Shown piece after piece: positions 25,846 through 36,095 of a stretch of DNA of 64,000 nucleotides. Both the position numbers and the translations under genes were made by a program. The notes below the pieces were generated by a model. The model saw only the letters and a list, made by a program, of their open reading frames with translations. It did not search any database and was not told where the DNA came from. Each line of letters begins with the position of its first letter. The stretch's first letter is position 1. Origin of the DNA: Brevibacillus agri (GTDB taxonomy: Bacteria > Bacillota > Bacilli > Brevibacillales > Brevibacillaceae); the NCBI RefSeq assembly GCF_004117055.1, contig NZ_CP026363.1:1217001-1281000 (forward strand), given 5' to 3'.

Positions 25846-27405
25846 ATGAGTCCACAGGAAAATTTTTGGCCGGGCGTTTTTGCGATTGTGCTGGGCACGT
25901 TCATGGCGGTGCTGGATACGAGCATCGTCAACATAGCGATTCCGGAAATGATGAACGTGTTCGGGGCGTCGACGGAAGAAATCCAATGGGTCGTGACCAG
26001 CTACACATTGACGATGGCCGCCGTCATTCCGCTGGCAGGCTTTCTCGGCATCCGGTTCGGGATCAAAAAAAGCTACCTCGCCAGCCTGTTTTTGTTCACG
26101 CTCGGCTCGCTGTTGTGCGGCCTGGCGGTCAGCAACGCCACGATGATCGCCGCACGGATCATCCAGGCGGCGGGCGGCGGACTGATGATGACGATCGGTC
26201 AGTCGATGATCGAGCTTGTCGTGCCGCGGGAAAAAATGGGGCCAGCGATGGGAGTGTTCGGCATCTCGGTTTTCGTCGCTCCCGCTGTCGGGCCGACGCT
26301 CAGCGGGTATTTCGTGGAGCAGCTCGACTGGCGTTTCATTTTTACGGTGAACATTCCGTTCGGGATGTTGGCGATGCTTCTGGTCTGGCGTTTTTTGCAG
26401 GAAAGCGAAGCGAACCGCAAGCAGCCGTTTGATCTGGCGGGCTTCGTCTGGTCGGCGATTGCGTTGGTCAGCCTGCTGCTCGCCGTCACCAAAGGAGAGG
26501 AAAAGGGCTGGGACTCGTTTTACATCGTCTCCTTGTTGATGAGTGCTTTGCTAGGCGGCTGCCTGTTCGTCATGCGCGAGCTGTCGACTGCTCATCCGCT
26601 GGTCGATGTCCGCCTGTTTGCCAACCGTCCGTTTACGCTCGGGCTGTTGGTGAACAGTCTGATTATGGTCGGCAATTTCGGTGTGATCTACCTGCTGCCG
26701 ATCTATTCGGAGAACATGCTCGGCAAAACGGCGATGGATACCGGGCTGATGATGCTGCCGCAGGCGCTCGCTTCCGGGGTGGTGACGCCGCTATGCGGCA
26801 TGCTGGCGACGCGCATCGGTCTGAAGCCGCTGATTGTCGGCGGGCTTGTGCTGTGCATCGTGCCCGGCTATTTTCTCAGCCAGGTCGATCTGGACACGAA
26901 TGTGACGACGATTCATTGGCTGCTCGCCTTGCGCGGGGCCGGACTGGGCATGTGTCTGATGACGTCCATGCAAATTCCGCTGGTGGCCGTGTCCGAGCCA
27001 GCGCGAGTGCCTGCGGCTTCGGTCATCACGAATATTTCCCGGCAGGTCGCGACCTCGATCGGGATTGCCGGACTTATTTCCCTGTTTTCCCGCAGAGGCG
27101 CGGTGCATGCGGCACAGATGAGCGAGCAAGTGACGGCCACACGGCAGCCTGTGCTGGAGGCGTTGTCCCAGTGGCAGCAAATGTACGCGGCCAAAGGGCT
27201 GTCGTGGACGGAGGCGTATGCTGCGGCCAGCGGGCTATTCGGCCAGCTCGTAAAAAAATACGCGGCAGTCGCCGCGCTGCAGGACAGCTTGCTTATGGCC
27301 GTGCTCGTGCTGGTGGCGGCGTTTTTGACCATGCTGACCGTAAAAGAAAACAAGGCAGCCATGCAAGCAGGCAAGGAGGCGGCAAAGTCCGCAGTACCGG
27401 ATTAA
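25846..27405 (+). CDS. EmrB/QacA-type DHA2 drug efflux transporter
   Basis: 519 residues with about 14 membrane helices. Motif D1 reads LDTSIVNIAIPEM near the start, motif C is recognisable in GVFGISVFVAPAVGPTLSG, and DWRFIFTVNIPFG is typical of the DHA2 family, which exports hydrophobic drugs by proton antiport. The start ATG 25846 follows GGATGTGTAGCTG. The C-terminal cytoplasmic tail is Lys/Ala-rich. It is flanked by two different membrane fusion proteins. Confidence 0.92.
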   Translation: MSPQENFWPGVFAIVLGTFMAVLDTSIVNIAIPEMMNVFGASTEEIQWVVTSYTLTMAAVIPLAGFLGIRFGIKKSYLASLFLFTLGSLLCGLAVSNATMIAARIIQAAGGGLMMTIGQSMIELVVPREKMGPAMGVFGISVFVAPAVGPTLSGYFVEQLDWRFIFTVNIPFGMLAMLLVWRFLQESEANRKQPFDLAGFVWSAIALVSLLLAVTKGEEKGWDSFYIVSLLMSALLGGCLFVMRELSTAHPLVDVRLFANRPFTLGLLVNSLIMVGNFGVIYLLPIYSENMLGKTAMDTGLMMLPQALASGVVTPLCGMLATRIGLKPLIVGGLVLCIVPGYFLSQVDLDTNVTTIHWLLALRGAGLGMCLMTSMQIPLVAVSEPARVPAASVITNISRQVATSIGIAGLISLFSRRGAVHAAQMSEQVTATRQPVLEALSQWQQMYAAKGLSWTEAYAAASGLFGQLVKKYAAVAALQDSLLMAVLVLVAAFLTMLTVKENKAAMQAGKEAAKSAVPD

Positions 27406-27445
27406 AGCGATTTTTCCCCATATCATAAATCAGGAGGGTTTCAGC

Positions 27446-28591
27446 ATGAATTGGCGCAAATGGATGGCGGCGTTGGCAGGAAGTACGGCGATTGCTTGCC
27501 TGGCAGGCTGCGGCTCGGTGCAGCCCACAGCCTTAACACCTGCAACGCCAGCCTCTGCTCAAGAGGCAGCAGGGGAGGAAGCGGGTACGCACTCGTTCAG
27601 CGGGAAAATGGTCGGCATCGAGGAAGTCACGATTTATCCCAAGACGGCAGGGCGAGTGGCCGCCGTCTTCCGCGATACGGGCGATCGGGTAGAAGCGGGC
27701 ACGCCGCTTTTGGCGCTGGAGACGGTCGAGCTGGAAGCGAGCCTGCAAATGGCAAAAGCCGAACTCGCCTCGGCGCAGGCAAAATGGGAGGAAGCGAAGG
27801 CAGGAGCGCGGGTGGAAGACTTGCAGTACGCCAAAGCGGGCTGGCAGCAGGCGCAAAGCAAGTACGAGGACGTCAAAAACGGCAAGCGGCCGGAGGAGCT
27901 TGCGCAACTGGCAGCGGCGGCGCAATCGGCGAAATCGGTCTACGATGCCGCCAAAGCGAAGCAGGCCCGGGCAAAGACGCTCTACGATCAAGGGGGGCTT
28001 TCCAGCCAAAGCCTGGAGGACGCACAGACAGCGTTGGCGCAGGCAGAAGCCCAGTACGTCCGTGCCCAGGAGGAGCTGAGGCTGGCCCGGCAAGGAGTGA
28101 CGCAGCCGACGCTGCAATCGCTCGCAGCCAATGTCGAGCAGATGAAGGCGCTGTACGACAAGACGAAAAACGGCCCGACGAAGGAACAGCTCGCCCAGTA
28201 TGAGGCGGGTGTCCAAAAGGCGCGGGCCGCTGTCCAAAATGCCCAGTATCAACTGGACAATGCAACGCTGAAAAGCCCAATCAAAGGCTACATCAGCATG
28301 AAAAGCATCCAGCCGGGCGAGCTGGCAAACGCGAGCATGCCTGTCATGAGCGTGGTGAACACAGACCAACTGTATGTCGTGATCGGCGTATCGGAGGCAG
28401 AGCTCGCCCGTTTTTCCCTGAACAAGAAAGCCGATGTATTCGTCGAAGTGCTTCAGCGCCACGTTCCGGGCAAGGTAGCGCGGATCAGCCCAAAGGCAGA
28501 TGCTGGCACGAATACGTACACGGTGAAAATTCTCGTGGACAATCCAAAAGGCGACCTCCGTTCCGGGATGACGGGCGTCGTTTCGCTTTAA
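27446..28591 (+). CDS. HlyD-family membrane fusion lipoprotein
   Basis: 381 residues. The signal peptide ends in the lipobox CLAGCGS (Cys about 24). A lipoyl half-motif (TAGRVAAVFRDTGDRVEAGTPLL in parts) is followed by a long Ala/Gln-rich coiled-coil hairpin (about 85-265), then the second lipoyl half (LKSPIKGYISMKSIQPGE) and a barrel (LYVVIGVSEAELARF). The start ATG 27446 follows AGGAGGG. It lies 40 bases after the MFS gene on the same strand, so the pump may use it as a second adaptor. Its coiled coil is much longer than that of the first adaptor. Confidence 0.85.
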   Translation: MNWRKWMAALAGSTAIACLAGCGSVQPTALTPATPASAQEAAGEEAGTHSFSGKMVGIEEVTIYPKTAGRVAAVFRDTGDRVEAGTPLLALETVELEASLQMAKAELASAQAKWEEAKAGARVEDLQYAKAGWQQAQSKYEDVKNGKRPEELAQLAAAAQSAKSVYDAAKAKQARAKTLYDQGGLSSQSLEDAQTALAQAEAQYVRAQEELRLARQGVTQPTLQSLAANVEQMKALYDKTKNGPTKEQLAQYEAGVQKARAAVQNAQYQLDNATLKSPIKGYISMKSIQPGELANASMPVMSVVNTDQLYVVIGVSEAELARFSLNKKADVFVEVLQRHVPGKVARISPKADAGTNTYTVKILVDNPKGDLRSGMTGVVSL

Positions 28592-30122
28592 TGTTTGGGG
28601 AGAGCCAGGCTGCTTTCAACGAGCCGGACAAATTCGCGCTGCTCCTCGCCGGAGGCGTTTGCCTTTGCCAGCTCCAGCACATCGTGCAGAGAGCTTCGTT
28701 CTGACCAGGGGCTTTCGCGAAGAATCTCGGCAAACTCGGCGACAGAAGCGAGAAATTTCAACTCGGGCGACAATGTCGTCTGCACCTGCACGGGCTGACT
28801 GGTTTCTTCTACGCGATTGGTCGCTACGTCGTGGTGGCGGATGCGCACGGTGCCCAGCGGGGCCGTATCCGCCGCCTTTTTTGGCTTGATCTCGTAAAGC
28901 GCGGTGACGGTATGGCCAGCTCCTACTTCGCCCGCGTCTGTTTTGTCGTTGCGAAAATCTTCATCGCGGACGTCGCGGTTTTCATAGCCGAGCAGGCGAT
29001 ACGAGTCGACCTTGGCCGGATCGAACTCCACCTGGATTTTGACATCGCGGGCGATCGTCTGCAGCTTGCCTGTCAGCGCTTCCGTAAACACCCGTTTGGC
29101 CTCGGAAAAGGAATCGATGTAAGCGTAGTTGCCTTCGCCTTTGTCGGCGAGCTGCTCCATCAGCACATCGTTGTAATTGCCCATCCCGAAGCCAAAGGTG
29201 CTCAAATAAATCTCTTTGCGGGAAAAGTCCTCGATAGAACGCAAGATTCCTTCCGCGCCCGTCTCGCCCACGTTGGCTACCCCGTCGGAGCAGAGGATGA
29301 CGCGATTGATCGCTCCGCGTTCAAAGGAGCGGGAGGCCAGCTCATAGCCGAGCAGCAGTCCTTCTTCGGCATTGGTGGAGCCTTCGGGTTTCAGCTCGGC
29401 AATCGCGGACAAAATCGCTGGCCGCTGCTTGGCGGAAGTCGGGGGAAGCACGACCCGCCCGTTTGAGCCGTAGACGACGATGCCGACCGTATCGTCTGGC
29501 TGGAGCTGGTCGACCAGGACGTTCAAGCTTTTTTTCACCAGTTCCAGGCGGTTTTCCGCGCCATCGAGCCGGAGACGTCGATGACGAAGACGAGCCGGGC
29601 GGGTTTGCGGTCGTCGCTTGCGATTTCCTTGCCTTTGATCCCGATGCGGACGAGCTGGTGACCGGGATGGAAAGGCGATGGCCCGCCGTCTGTGACGATG
29701 GAAAACGTGCGGTCTGTGGGAGCCGGATAAGCGACGGGGAAGTAGTTGATAAATTCCTCCACGCGAACAGCGTCCGGCGGCGGCAAGGTGCCTTCGTGGA
29801 TGTAGCGGCGCATGACGGTGTAGGAGCCGGTGTCTACGTCTGCGGCAAACGTAGAGAGACGGTCTTCTGCGGCGGAGACGAACGGGTTTGCGCCGTAGTT
29901 TTGAAAATACATATCATCTGTGCGCGACGGGATTGGAGTTGGGAGCGAAGCATCTTGCATGGTACGGCTGAGCGCGGATGATTCGCTCGCCGCTTGTTGC
30001 GGGCTTGCCGCCGTCTGCGGATGGGACCCGTTGTTTTCCGCGGCGCGCTGCCCAGTCGAGCTGCAGCCGATCAAGGCTGCAACCAAAACGGTCATGCCAC
30101 TTGCCTTTACGATGTTTTTCAT
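28588..30122 (-). pseudogene. VWA-domain lipoprotein (YfbK-like), frameshifted
   Basis: The 5' part (30122-29535) has a lipobox (VAALIGCSS), a Ser/Ala linker, the vWF-N-type segment NPFVSAAEDRLSTFAADVDTG and the start of the VWA domain, LVFVIDVSGSM. It then shifts frame and stops. The 3' part (about 29565-28588) continues in a neighbouring frame with KKSLNVLVDQLQPDDTVGIV, the rest of VWA and the C-terminal DUF3520-like segment. Restoring one base near 29560 would join them (SM...RENRLELVKKSLN). The MIDAS residues DxSxS are intact. It could be a true lesion or a one-base assembly error. The 3' end overlaps the convergent HlyD gene by 4 bases. Confidence 0.8.
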
Positions 30123-30264
30123 CTGTCTATTCCCCCTTTTGCCTATGAGACGTGGAAAAAAAAGGAACGTTACAGTCGCTGCGGCCTTATTGCGCGAATC
30201 TTTTTGCGATTTTCTGGCTCGCGGCTCTTTCAGCTAGTATGATGGGGAAAAGGGAGGCGATACG

Positions 30265-31425
30265 ATGAACGCATACAGCTATTATTGCTCTACACGCATC
30301 GAAATGGGGACAGGCAAAGCTGGGGAGCTGCCGAAGCTTTTGCACGATCTGCAAAAAGGCACGTCTGTCCTGCTGGTCAGCGATCCGGGGGTCATCAAGG
30401 CAGGGCTGGTCGCGCCGATCCAGGAGGCGCTGACGGCAGCCGGTTTTCAAGTGACGCTGTTTGATCGGCTCAGCCAAAATCCGCGCGATACGGAATGTCT
30501 GGAAGGGGCAGTCCTGTTTCGCGACACAGCCGCCGACATGGTCGTAGCGATTGGGGGCGGCAGCGCGATGGATACGGGCAAAACGATTGCGCTGTGCGGG
30601 CCAAACGGCGGAACGCCCGCCGACTACGCAGACGGGCGACTGGCCTATGAAAACATCGCGCCGATCATCTGCGTCCCGACGACAGCGGGAACTGGCTCGG
30701 AAGTGACGCGCTCTGCCGTAATTACGGAGGCTGCCACGCACCGGAAAATGACGCTCAAGCACGCAGCGCTGCGGCCAGTCCTGGCCGTGCTCGACCCGGC
30801 TTTGACGTACAGCGTGCCTGCTGCCGTCACCGCTGCTACCGGAGTCGACGCGCTCGTTCACGCCATCGAAGGCTACACGTGCAAGGTGACGAATCCGATC
30901 TCGCAAGCGCTCGGGGCCAAAGCGATGCAGACGATTGTGTCCGCTCTGCCCGCAGCCTACGCAGACGGGCAAAACGAAGCGGCCCGGCACGCGATGCTCG
31001 AAGGCAGCCTGCTTGCGGGACTGTGCTTTGGCTCTGCGGATGTGGCGGCTGTTCACTGCCTGGCCGAAGCGTTAGGCGGGTTGTACGATACGCCGCATGG
31101 AGTGGCAAACTCCGTCTTTTTGCCGCACGTCCTGCGCTTCAATGCTGCGGAAAACAAGCCGATGCACGCGGATCTCGCCCGCTACATGGGCTTTGCCGCA
31201 GATGCCGACAGCGAAGAGGTTGCAGTAGACAAGCTGATCGCGGGCATTGCCGAGTGGACAAGCAGCTTGCACATCCCCAAGCTGAAAGACTTGCCCGGCG
31301 TGCGCGAAGAAGACTTCCCCCGCATCGTGGAGCTGTCGATGCAAAACGGCTCGACGCCAAGCAACGTCCGCACGATTACGGCGGACGATTACATGAGCAT
31401 TTTGGTCGAGGCTTATCAGGCGTAG
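30265..31425 (+). CDS. Iron-containing alcohol dehydrogenase
   Basis: 386 residues. The NAD-binding part has VVAIGGGSAMDTGKTIAL and PTTAGTGSEVTRSAV. The metal site is visible as ATGVDALVHAIEGYTC (Asp and His) and VHCLAEALGGLYDTPHGVAN (two His). These are group III dehydrogenases oxidising primary alcohols or reducing aldehydes; the substrate is not clear. The start ATG 30265 follows GGGAGGCGATACG. It is divergent from the VWA lipoprotein and appears monocistronic. Confidence 0.9.
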   Translation: MNAYSYYCSTRIEMGTGKAGELPKLLHDLQKGTSVLLVSDPGVIKAGLVAPIQEALTAAGFQVTLFDRLSQNPRDTECLEGAVLFRDTAADMVVAIGGGSAMDTGKTIALCGPNGGTPADYADGRLAYENIAPIICVPTTAGTGSEVTRSAVITEAATHRKMTLKHAALRPVLAVLDPALTYSVPAAVTAATGVDALVHAIEGYTCKVTNPISQALGAKAMQTIVSALPAAYADGQNEAARHAMLEGSLLAGLCFGSADVAAVHCLAEALGGLYDTPHGVANSVFLPHVLRFNAAENKPMHADLARYMGFAADADSEEVAVDKLIAGIAEWTSSLHIPKLKDLPGVREEDFPRIVELSMQNGSTPSNVRTITADDYMSILVEAYQA

Positions 31426-31563
31426 TTTTTTCTTGCCCGCTGTTCAAATATCTTGTAAAATTAGGAAATCTTTGTGGTGTGACGGTCGCTTATAGTCAAT
31501 GGAAAAAAACGAGGAAAAGAGGTCGATTGCCGCTACGATTACACAAACAAGAGAGGTACTTAC

Positions 31564-32628
31564 ATGAATTTAGCTATTAACGTAACGCAACATCAGCTAA
31601 TGGACGTGCTGCTCAACGTAGCCGTGGCGCGTCCCGTCTTTATTTGGGGAGCGCCGGGGATCGGAAAATCTGCCCTTGTCGAAGCGTTCGCCCAGCAGGT
31701 AGGCTTGCCCTGCGTCTCCCTTTTGGGGAGTCAGTTGGCGCCGGAGGACATTATCGGCGTTCCGCAGATCGTGGAGGGAAAAAGCAGGTTTTGCCCGCCG
31801 ACGCAAATCGCGCGGGAAGAGCCGTACTGCCTGTTTCTCGACGAGCTGAATGCGTGTTCGCAAGAGGTGCAAAAAGCGTTTTACAGTCTGATTCACGAGC
31901 GCAGAATCGGGGATTACCACTTGCCGGAAGGCTCGATTGTGATCGGGGCGGGGAACCGCGCCCAGGACAGCGCGATTGTCAAGCCGATGTCGTCCGCGCT
32001 CATCAACCGGATGTTCCATGTGCAGCTTCTCGTCTCCCATGAGCAGTGGCTGAGTTGGGCGTACGCCAACGGGATTCATCCGTACGTGCTGCAATTTTTG
32101 CAGGTGCGTCCCGACTATTTGTGGTCGCAGCCGCCCAAGACGGAGGAGCCGTTTTCCACGCCGCGCTCCTGGCATATGCTCTCGGATGCGCTGCACGAAT
32201 TTGGCGAAGGGCTGACCAGCGAGATCGTCGGGGTGCTCGCCTACGGCTGCCTGACGCCGCAGCATGCCGCACAGTTCAAGGCTTTTCACAAAAACCTTCA
32301 GGGCAAGTACCAGCTCAACCGCATTCTGGAGGGCGAGGCGTCGTTCCCGAGTGCGCCGGAGGACCGGGACGTGCTGTATTTCCTCGCCGATTCGTTCCGC
32401 GCCCAGATCAAAAAAGAGCTGCCGCCAGACAAAGCTTCCGTGAGCGATGGGCACAAGCGGTTTGCGCATCGGGCCAAGGCTCTGCTCAAAGACTTGTCTG
32501 CGATCTCGCTGGAAATGGCGCAGATGGTCGTCGCCCGGCACGAGGACGGGGACGGCTTGCCGGACTGGTTTGTCGTCGAGGTCATTCGCGACTTGCCGCG
32601 GCTGGCGATGGACAGAAAGGGCAAGTAG
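31564..32628 (+). CDS. MoxR-type AAA+ ATPase
   Basis: 354 residues. Walker A is WGAPGIGKSALV, Walker B is CLFLDELNAC, sensor 1 is VIGAGNRAQDSAIV and an Arg finger region follows in SSALINRMF. MoxR ATPases act as chaperones, usually with a VWA-domain partner. That partner is encoded directly downstream, 3 bases after the stop, so the two form an operon. The start ATG 31564 follows GAGAGGTACTTAC. Confidence 0.88.
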   Translation: MNLAINVTQHQLMDVLLNVAVARPVFIWGAPGIGKSALVEAFAQQVGLPCVSLLGSQLAPEDIIGVPQIVEGKSRFCPPTQIAREEPYCLFLDELNACSQEVQKAFYSLIHERRIGDYHLPEGSIVIGAGNRAQDSAIVKPMSSALINRMFHVQLLVSHEQWLSWAYANGIHPYVLQFLQVRPDYLWSQPPKTEEPFSTPRSWHMLSDALHEFGEGLTSEIVGVLAYGCLTPQHAAQFKAFHKNLQGKYQLNRILEGEASFPSAPEDRDVLYFLADSFRAQIKKELPPDKASVSDGHKRFAHRAKALLKDLSAISLEMAQMVVARHEDGDGLPDWFVVEVIRDLPRLAMDRKGK

Positions 32629-32631
32629 CCG

Positions 32632-34437
32632 ATGGCCAAAGTACAGAGAGGGCAGAGCGACTCGGCGACGCAAAACTACCAGCAGGCAGTGCAGTTTTTG
32701 GCGCATCACCCGATGTTTGGGCCGCTTTGCTCCCGTGCCCATTTTTTTCGCGCGGAAAACAACTTGTGCCCGGAGAACGGCTGGGCCGTCGTGACCGCGA
32801 GCGGAAGCATTCACGTACACCCCAAGCGCAGGGGAGCGGTGGAGGAATGGATTTACGTTCTCGCACATGCCTTGCTGCACCTAGGGTTTGGGCACTTTGT
32901 GGAAAAAGAGCAGCCCGCGCTGTGGAATATCGCCTGCGACTACTACGTCACCCGCTTTTTGAAGGACATGAAGCTGGGCAAGCCTCCCGCTGAGATGGCG
33001 TACGCGCTGGAACTGGCGGGAAAAAGCGAAGAGGAGCTGTACAAGTGGTTTGTCGAGCACGGCGTGCCCGAGCAGATGAAGCTGTTTGGAACAGGCGGAG
33101 AAAGACAGCCGGATATGCTGTTTTCCGACAAATACGTCCGCTACAGCTACAAGCGGGACGTGAACTGGGAACGGCTCCTGGGCATCGGGCTGTCGCAGGC
33201 CGTGCAGAGCGCGGTCAGCGTGGCGGGCGGGTATGCGGATGCGCTGGGGAATGAGGAAAGCAAGCTGTCGGACGCGCAAAAGGCGAAGCGCTGGTTCATC
33301 AATCACTACCCGCTGCTCGCTTCCCTCGCCAGCCACTTCACGATCATTGAGGATTCGCTCATTTGCCAGCGGCTGCAAATATCGGTGGCCGCCATTGATG
33401 TGACCTCGCAGGAGATTTTTATCAACCCGGCGGCAGGGCTGGACGAAGAGGAATGCAAGTTCGTGATGGCCCACGAGCTGCTGCATGCGGGCTTGCGGCA
33501 CCATGAGCGCTGCCAGGGACGGGACCCGTACTACTGGAACGTGAGCTGCGACTACGTCATCAATCAATGGCTGATGGAGCTTGGCGTCGGGCGCTTTCCG
33601 CAGATTGGCGGTCTGTACGATCCCGATTTGAAGGGTTTGTCGGCAGAGGCCATCTACGACCGGATCGTGACCGATATGCGGACGTACCGCAAGCTGTACA
33701 CGCTCAGAGGAATCGGCATGGGCGATATGTTGGACGGGGACGACCCGCGCTTTTGGGAAAAGGGACCGGGGACGACGCTGGACGACTTTTACCGCAGCGC
33801 GATGTCGCAAGGCTTGATCTATCACCAGGAGCGGGGCCGCGGGCTTTTGCCGGCCGGCTTGGTGGAAGAAATTCGCGCTCTCGGCCAGCCGCCGATCCCG
33901 TGGGATGTGCAGCTCGCGCGCTGGTTCGACGAGCATTTTCCGCCGCTGGAAAAAAGACGCACGTATGCCCGCGCCAGCCGCAGGCAATCGTCGACGCCGG
34001 ACATCGCCCGTCCTGCCTGGGCGCATCTGGAGACGGACCAGCTCGCGCGCACGTTCGGCGTCGTCATTGACACGTCCGGCTCGATGGACAGCAAGCTGCT
34101 CGGCAAGGCGCTGGGAGCGATTGCGAGCTACAGCGAGGCTCGCGACGTTCCGTATGCGCGTGTTGTGTTCTGCGACGCACAGGCTTACGATGCCGGCTAC
34201 CTCTCCCCGGACGATATCGCGGAGCGCGTCAGCGTCAAAGGGCGCGGCGGAACCGTTTTGCAGCCAGGCATCGACCTGTTGGAGAAGGCCGCCGATTTCC
34301 CGAAGGACGGCCCGATCCTCGTCATCACGGACGGGGAGTGCGATCGGCTCCGCATCACGCGCAGCCATGCTTTCATGCTGCCAAAAGGAAAACATTTGCC
34401 GTTTGTGCCGAGAGGCCCGGTTTTTCGGATGGAATAA
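32632..34437 (+). CDS. DUF2201 metallopeptidase-like VWA protein
   Basis: 601 residues. Two copies of a metallopeptidase-like segment are visible. The first has HALLH at 79-83, where the catalytic Glu is absent, followed by ALWNIACDYYVTRFL. The second has HELLH at 281-285, followed by YYWNVSCDYVINQWLMELG. A C-terminal VWA-like domain (about 470-600) carries GVVIDTSGSMDS and VITDGECD. With the upstream MoxR-type ATPase this matches ATPase/VWA chaperone pairs. The N-terminal catalytic activity of the family is predicted, not shown. Confidence 0.85.
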   Translation: MAKVQRGQSDSATQNYQQAVQFLAHHPMFGPLCSRAHFFRAENNLCPENGWAVVTASGSIHVHPKRRGAVEEWIYVLAHALLHLGFGHFVEKEQPALWNIACDYYVTRFLKDMKLGKPPAEMAYALELAGKSEEELYKWFVEHGVPEQMKLFGTGGERQPDMLFSDKYVRYSYKRDVNWERLLGIGLSQAVQSAVSVAGGYADALGNEESKLSDAQKAKRWFINHYPLLASLASHFTIIEDSLICQRLQISVAAIDVTSQEIFINPAAGLDEEECKFVMAHELLHAGLRHHERCQGRDPYYWNVSCDYVINQWLMELGVGRFPQIGGLYDPDLKGLSAEAIYDRIVTDMRTYRKLYTLRGIGMGDMLDGDDPRFWEKGPGTTLDDFYRSAMSQGLIYHQERGRGLLPAGLVEEIRALGQPPIPWDVQLARWFDEHFPPLEKRRTYARASRRQSSTPDIARPAWAHLETDQLARTFGVVIDTSGSMDSKLLGKALGAIASYSEARDVPYARVVFCDAQAYDAGYLSPDDIAERVSVKGRGGTVLQPGIDLLEKAADFPKDGPILVITDGECDRLRITRSHAFMLPKGKHLPFVPRGPVFRME

Positions 34438-34439
34438 TG

Positions 34440-34470
34440 GGAAAGCACCGCCTAGTGGCGGTGCTTTTCC
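34440..34470 (+). terminator. Terminator of the MoxR/VWA operon
   Basis: A 13-bp stem, GGAAAGCACCGCC with GGCGGTGCTTTTCC and loop TAGT, starts just after the stop. A T run lies within the 3' arm. Confidence 0.8.
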
Positions 34471-34639
34471 AGTTCCGAAAAAAATGAAATAAGCGGAAAA
34501 TGGAAATGAAAAATACAAGCAGCGCGGCGATGACGACCTGCACCATGCTTGTTGTCTCACACTTCCACTGGTACGAGCGAACGGTATAAGCTATTCTGTA
34601 TAATAAATCTGAAAATTAGCAAGAACGGGGAACATAGCC

Positions 34640-36049
34640 ATGACAGAACAGGAGAGCAAAGAGAGAAAACTGCTTTTGCAAGAGGTAGAAGGGCTGCTGT
34701 CGCTCATCACTGTGCCGATTCTCGTCGTCGATGCGACGGGGCATGTCATCCACGCCAATCAGGCGGCTGAGCACGTCTGGCAGCGTTCTTTGGCTGTTCT
34801 CCTGACGAAAAGCTTGCAGGCGTTCGTCGCTACGTCCAAGCTGCTCGGGTTCGTCAAAAAAGGCAAGCCGCTGCGCGATTTTCCGGTCGAGATCGTGGAC
34901 GGGAGCGGCAAACGCCTTCCGTGTCTTTGTCGGCTGCACCCGCTGTACATCGACCAAAAGCCGGAGGGCGCGATCTTGCAGTTCACGCGGCAGCAGATGG
35001 AGACGGAGCAGGAAAAAAACCGCAAATACGTCACGCGCTATACGTTTGCGGACATTCGCGGGAACAGCGAGGCGATTATCGCCTTGAAAGACTCGGCCAG
35101 AAAAATCGCGAAAAGCGACTCGACCGTGCTCATTCGCGGGGAGAGCGGCACCGGAAAGGAAGTGCTCGCCCAGTCGATCCACCAGGCCAGCTCGCGTAGC
35201 GACGGGCCGTTTGTCGCGATCAACTGCGCAGCGATACCGGAGGCGTTGCTGGAAAGCGAGCTGTTTGGCTACGAGGAAGGGGCGTTTACGGGGGCGAAAA
35301 AAGGCGGCAAGGCAGGGCGGTTCGAGCTGGCCTTGAACGGCACGCTGTTTCTCGATGAGATTGGCGACATGCCGCCGTTTTTGCAAGCCAAATTGCTCCG
35401 CGTCCTGCAGGAGCGGCGCATCGAGCGGGTGGGCGGCTCGGAAAGCATCCCGGTCGATGTCCGGCTGATTGCCGCGACGCACAAGGACCTCGACGCGATG
35501 ATCGTCAGCGGCCAGTTTCGCGAAGATTTGTACTATCGGCTGCACGTCATTCCGCTGTACGTCCCGCCATTGCGCGAGCGCAAAGAAGACTTGTACGACC
35601 TGATCCACTACTATTTGAAGCTGTTCGCGGACAAGCTCGGCAAAGAGCCGAAGCTCTTTTCGGCGCAGGCGCTGAAATGCCTGATCGACTACCATTGGCC
35701 CGGCAATATACGCGAGCTGGAAAACACGCTGGAGTACATCGTGAATCTGGAGATTGGCGACCTCGTGACGATCAGCAGCCTGCCTGCGATCATTCGCGGA
35801 AGCCGGACGAGCGAGGAAGGGCTGGCTACACAGTCGCAGAGCCAGGCAACGCCATCTGCACCGCTTGCTTCTGCCACTCCGGCGCCACAGGCGGCAGAGC
35901 TTTCCCTGGAAAAAACCGAGGAACAGCTCATTTTGCAGGCGGTGCAGCGTTTCGGAAAAAGCACCGAGGGCAAGCGCAAGGCCGCCGAGTTTTTGGGCAT
36001 CAGCGTCGCTACGCTGTACAGACGCTTGCAAAAGCTAAGCCGCAAGTGA
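34640..36049 (+). CDS. Sigma-54-dependent transcriptional activator
   Basis: 469 residues. An N-terminal PAS domain (about 15-120) contains ILVVDATGHVIHANQAAEHVW. The AAA+ domain has Walker A RGESGTGKEVLAQ, the sigma-54 contact loop EGAFTGAKKG, Walker B LFLDEIGDMP and the WPGNIRELENTLEY block. A linker rich in Gln/Ser/Ala/Pro precedes a Fis-type helix-turn-helix (KAAEFLGISVATLYRRL). It opens sigma-54 (SigL) promoters on a metabolic cue sensed by PAS. The start ATG 34640 follows ACGGGGAACATAGCC. The adjacent catabolic gene is only a fragment, so its target is unclear. Confidence 0.9.
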   Translation: MTEQESKERKLLLQEVEGLLSLITVPILVVDATGHVIHANQAAEHVWQRSLAVLLTKSLQAFVATSKLLGFVKKGKPLRDFPVEIVDGSGKRLPCLCRLHPLYIDQKPEGAILQFTRQQMETEQEKNRKYVTRYTFADIRGNSEAIIALKDSARKIAKSDSTVLIRGESGTGKEVLAQSIHQASSRSDGPFVAINCAAIPEALLESELFGYEEGAFTGAKKGGKAGRFELALNGTLFLDEIGDMPPFLQAKLLRVLQERRIERVGGSESIPVDVRLIAATHKDLDAMIVSGQFREDLYYRLHVIPLYVPPLRERKEDLYDLIHYYLKLFADKLGKEPKLFSAQALKCLIDYHWPGNIRELENTLEYIVNLEIGDLVTISSLPAIIRGSRTSEEGLATQSQSQATPSAPLASATPAPQAAELSLEKTEEQLILQAVQRFGKSTEGKRKAAEFLGISVATLYRRLQKLSRK

Positions 36050-36095
36050 CGGCCTCACGCAGACGAAAACAGAGGAAAAACGCAATGAGAAGGAG

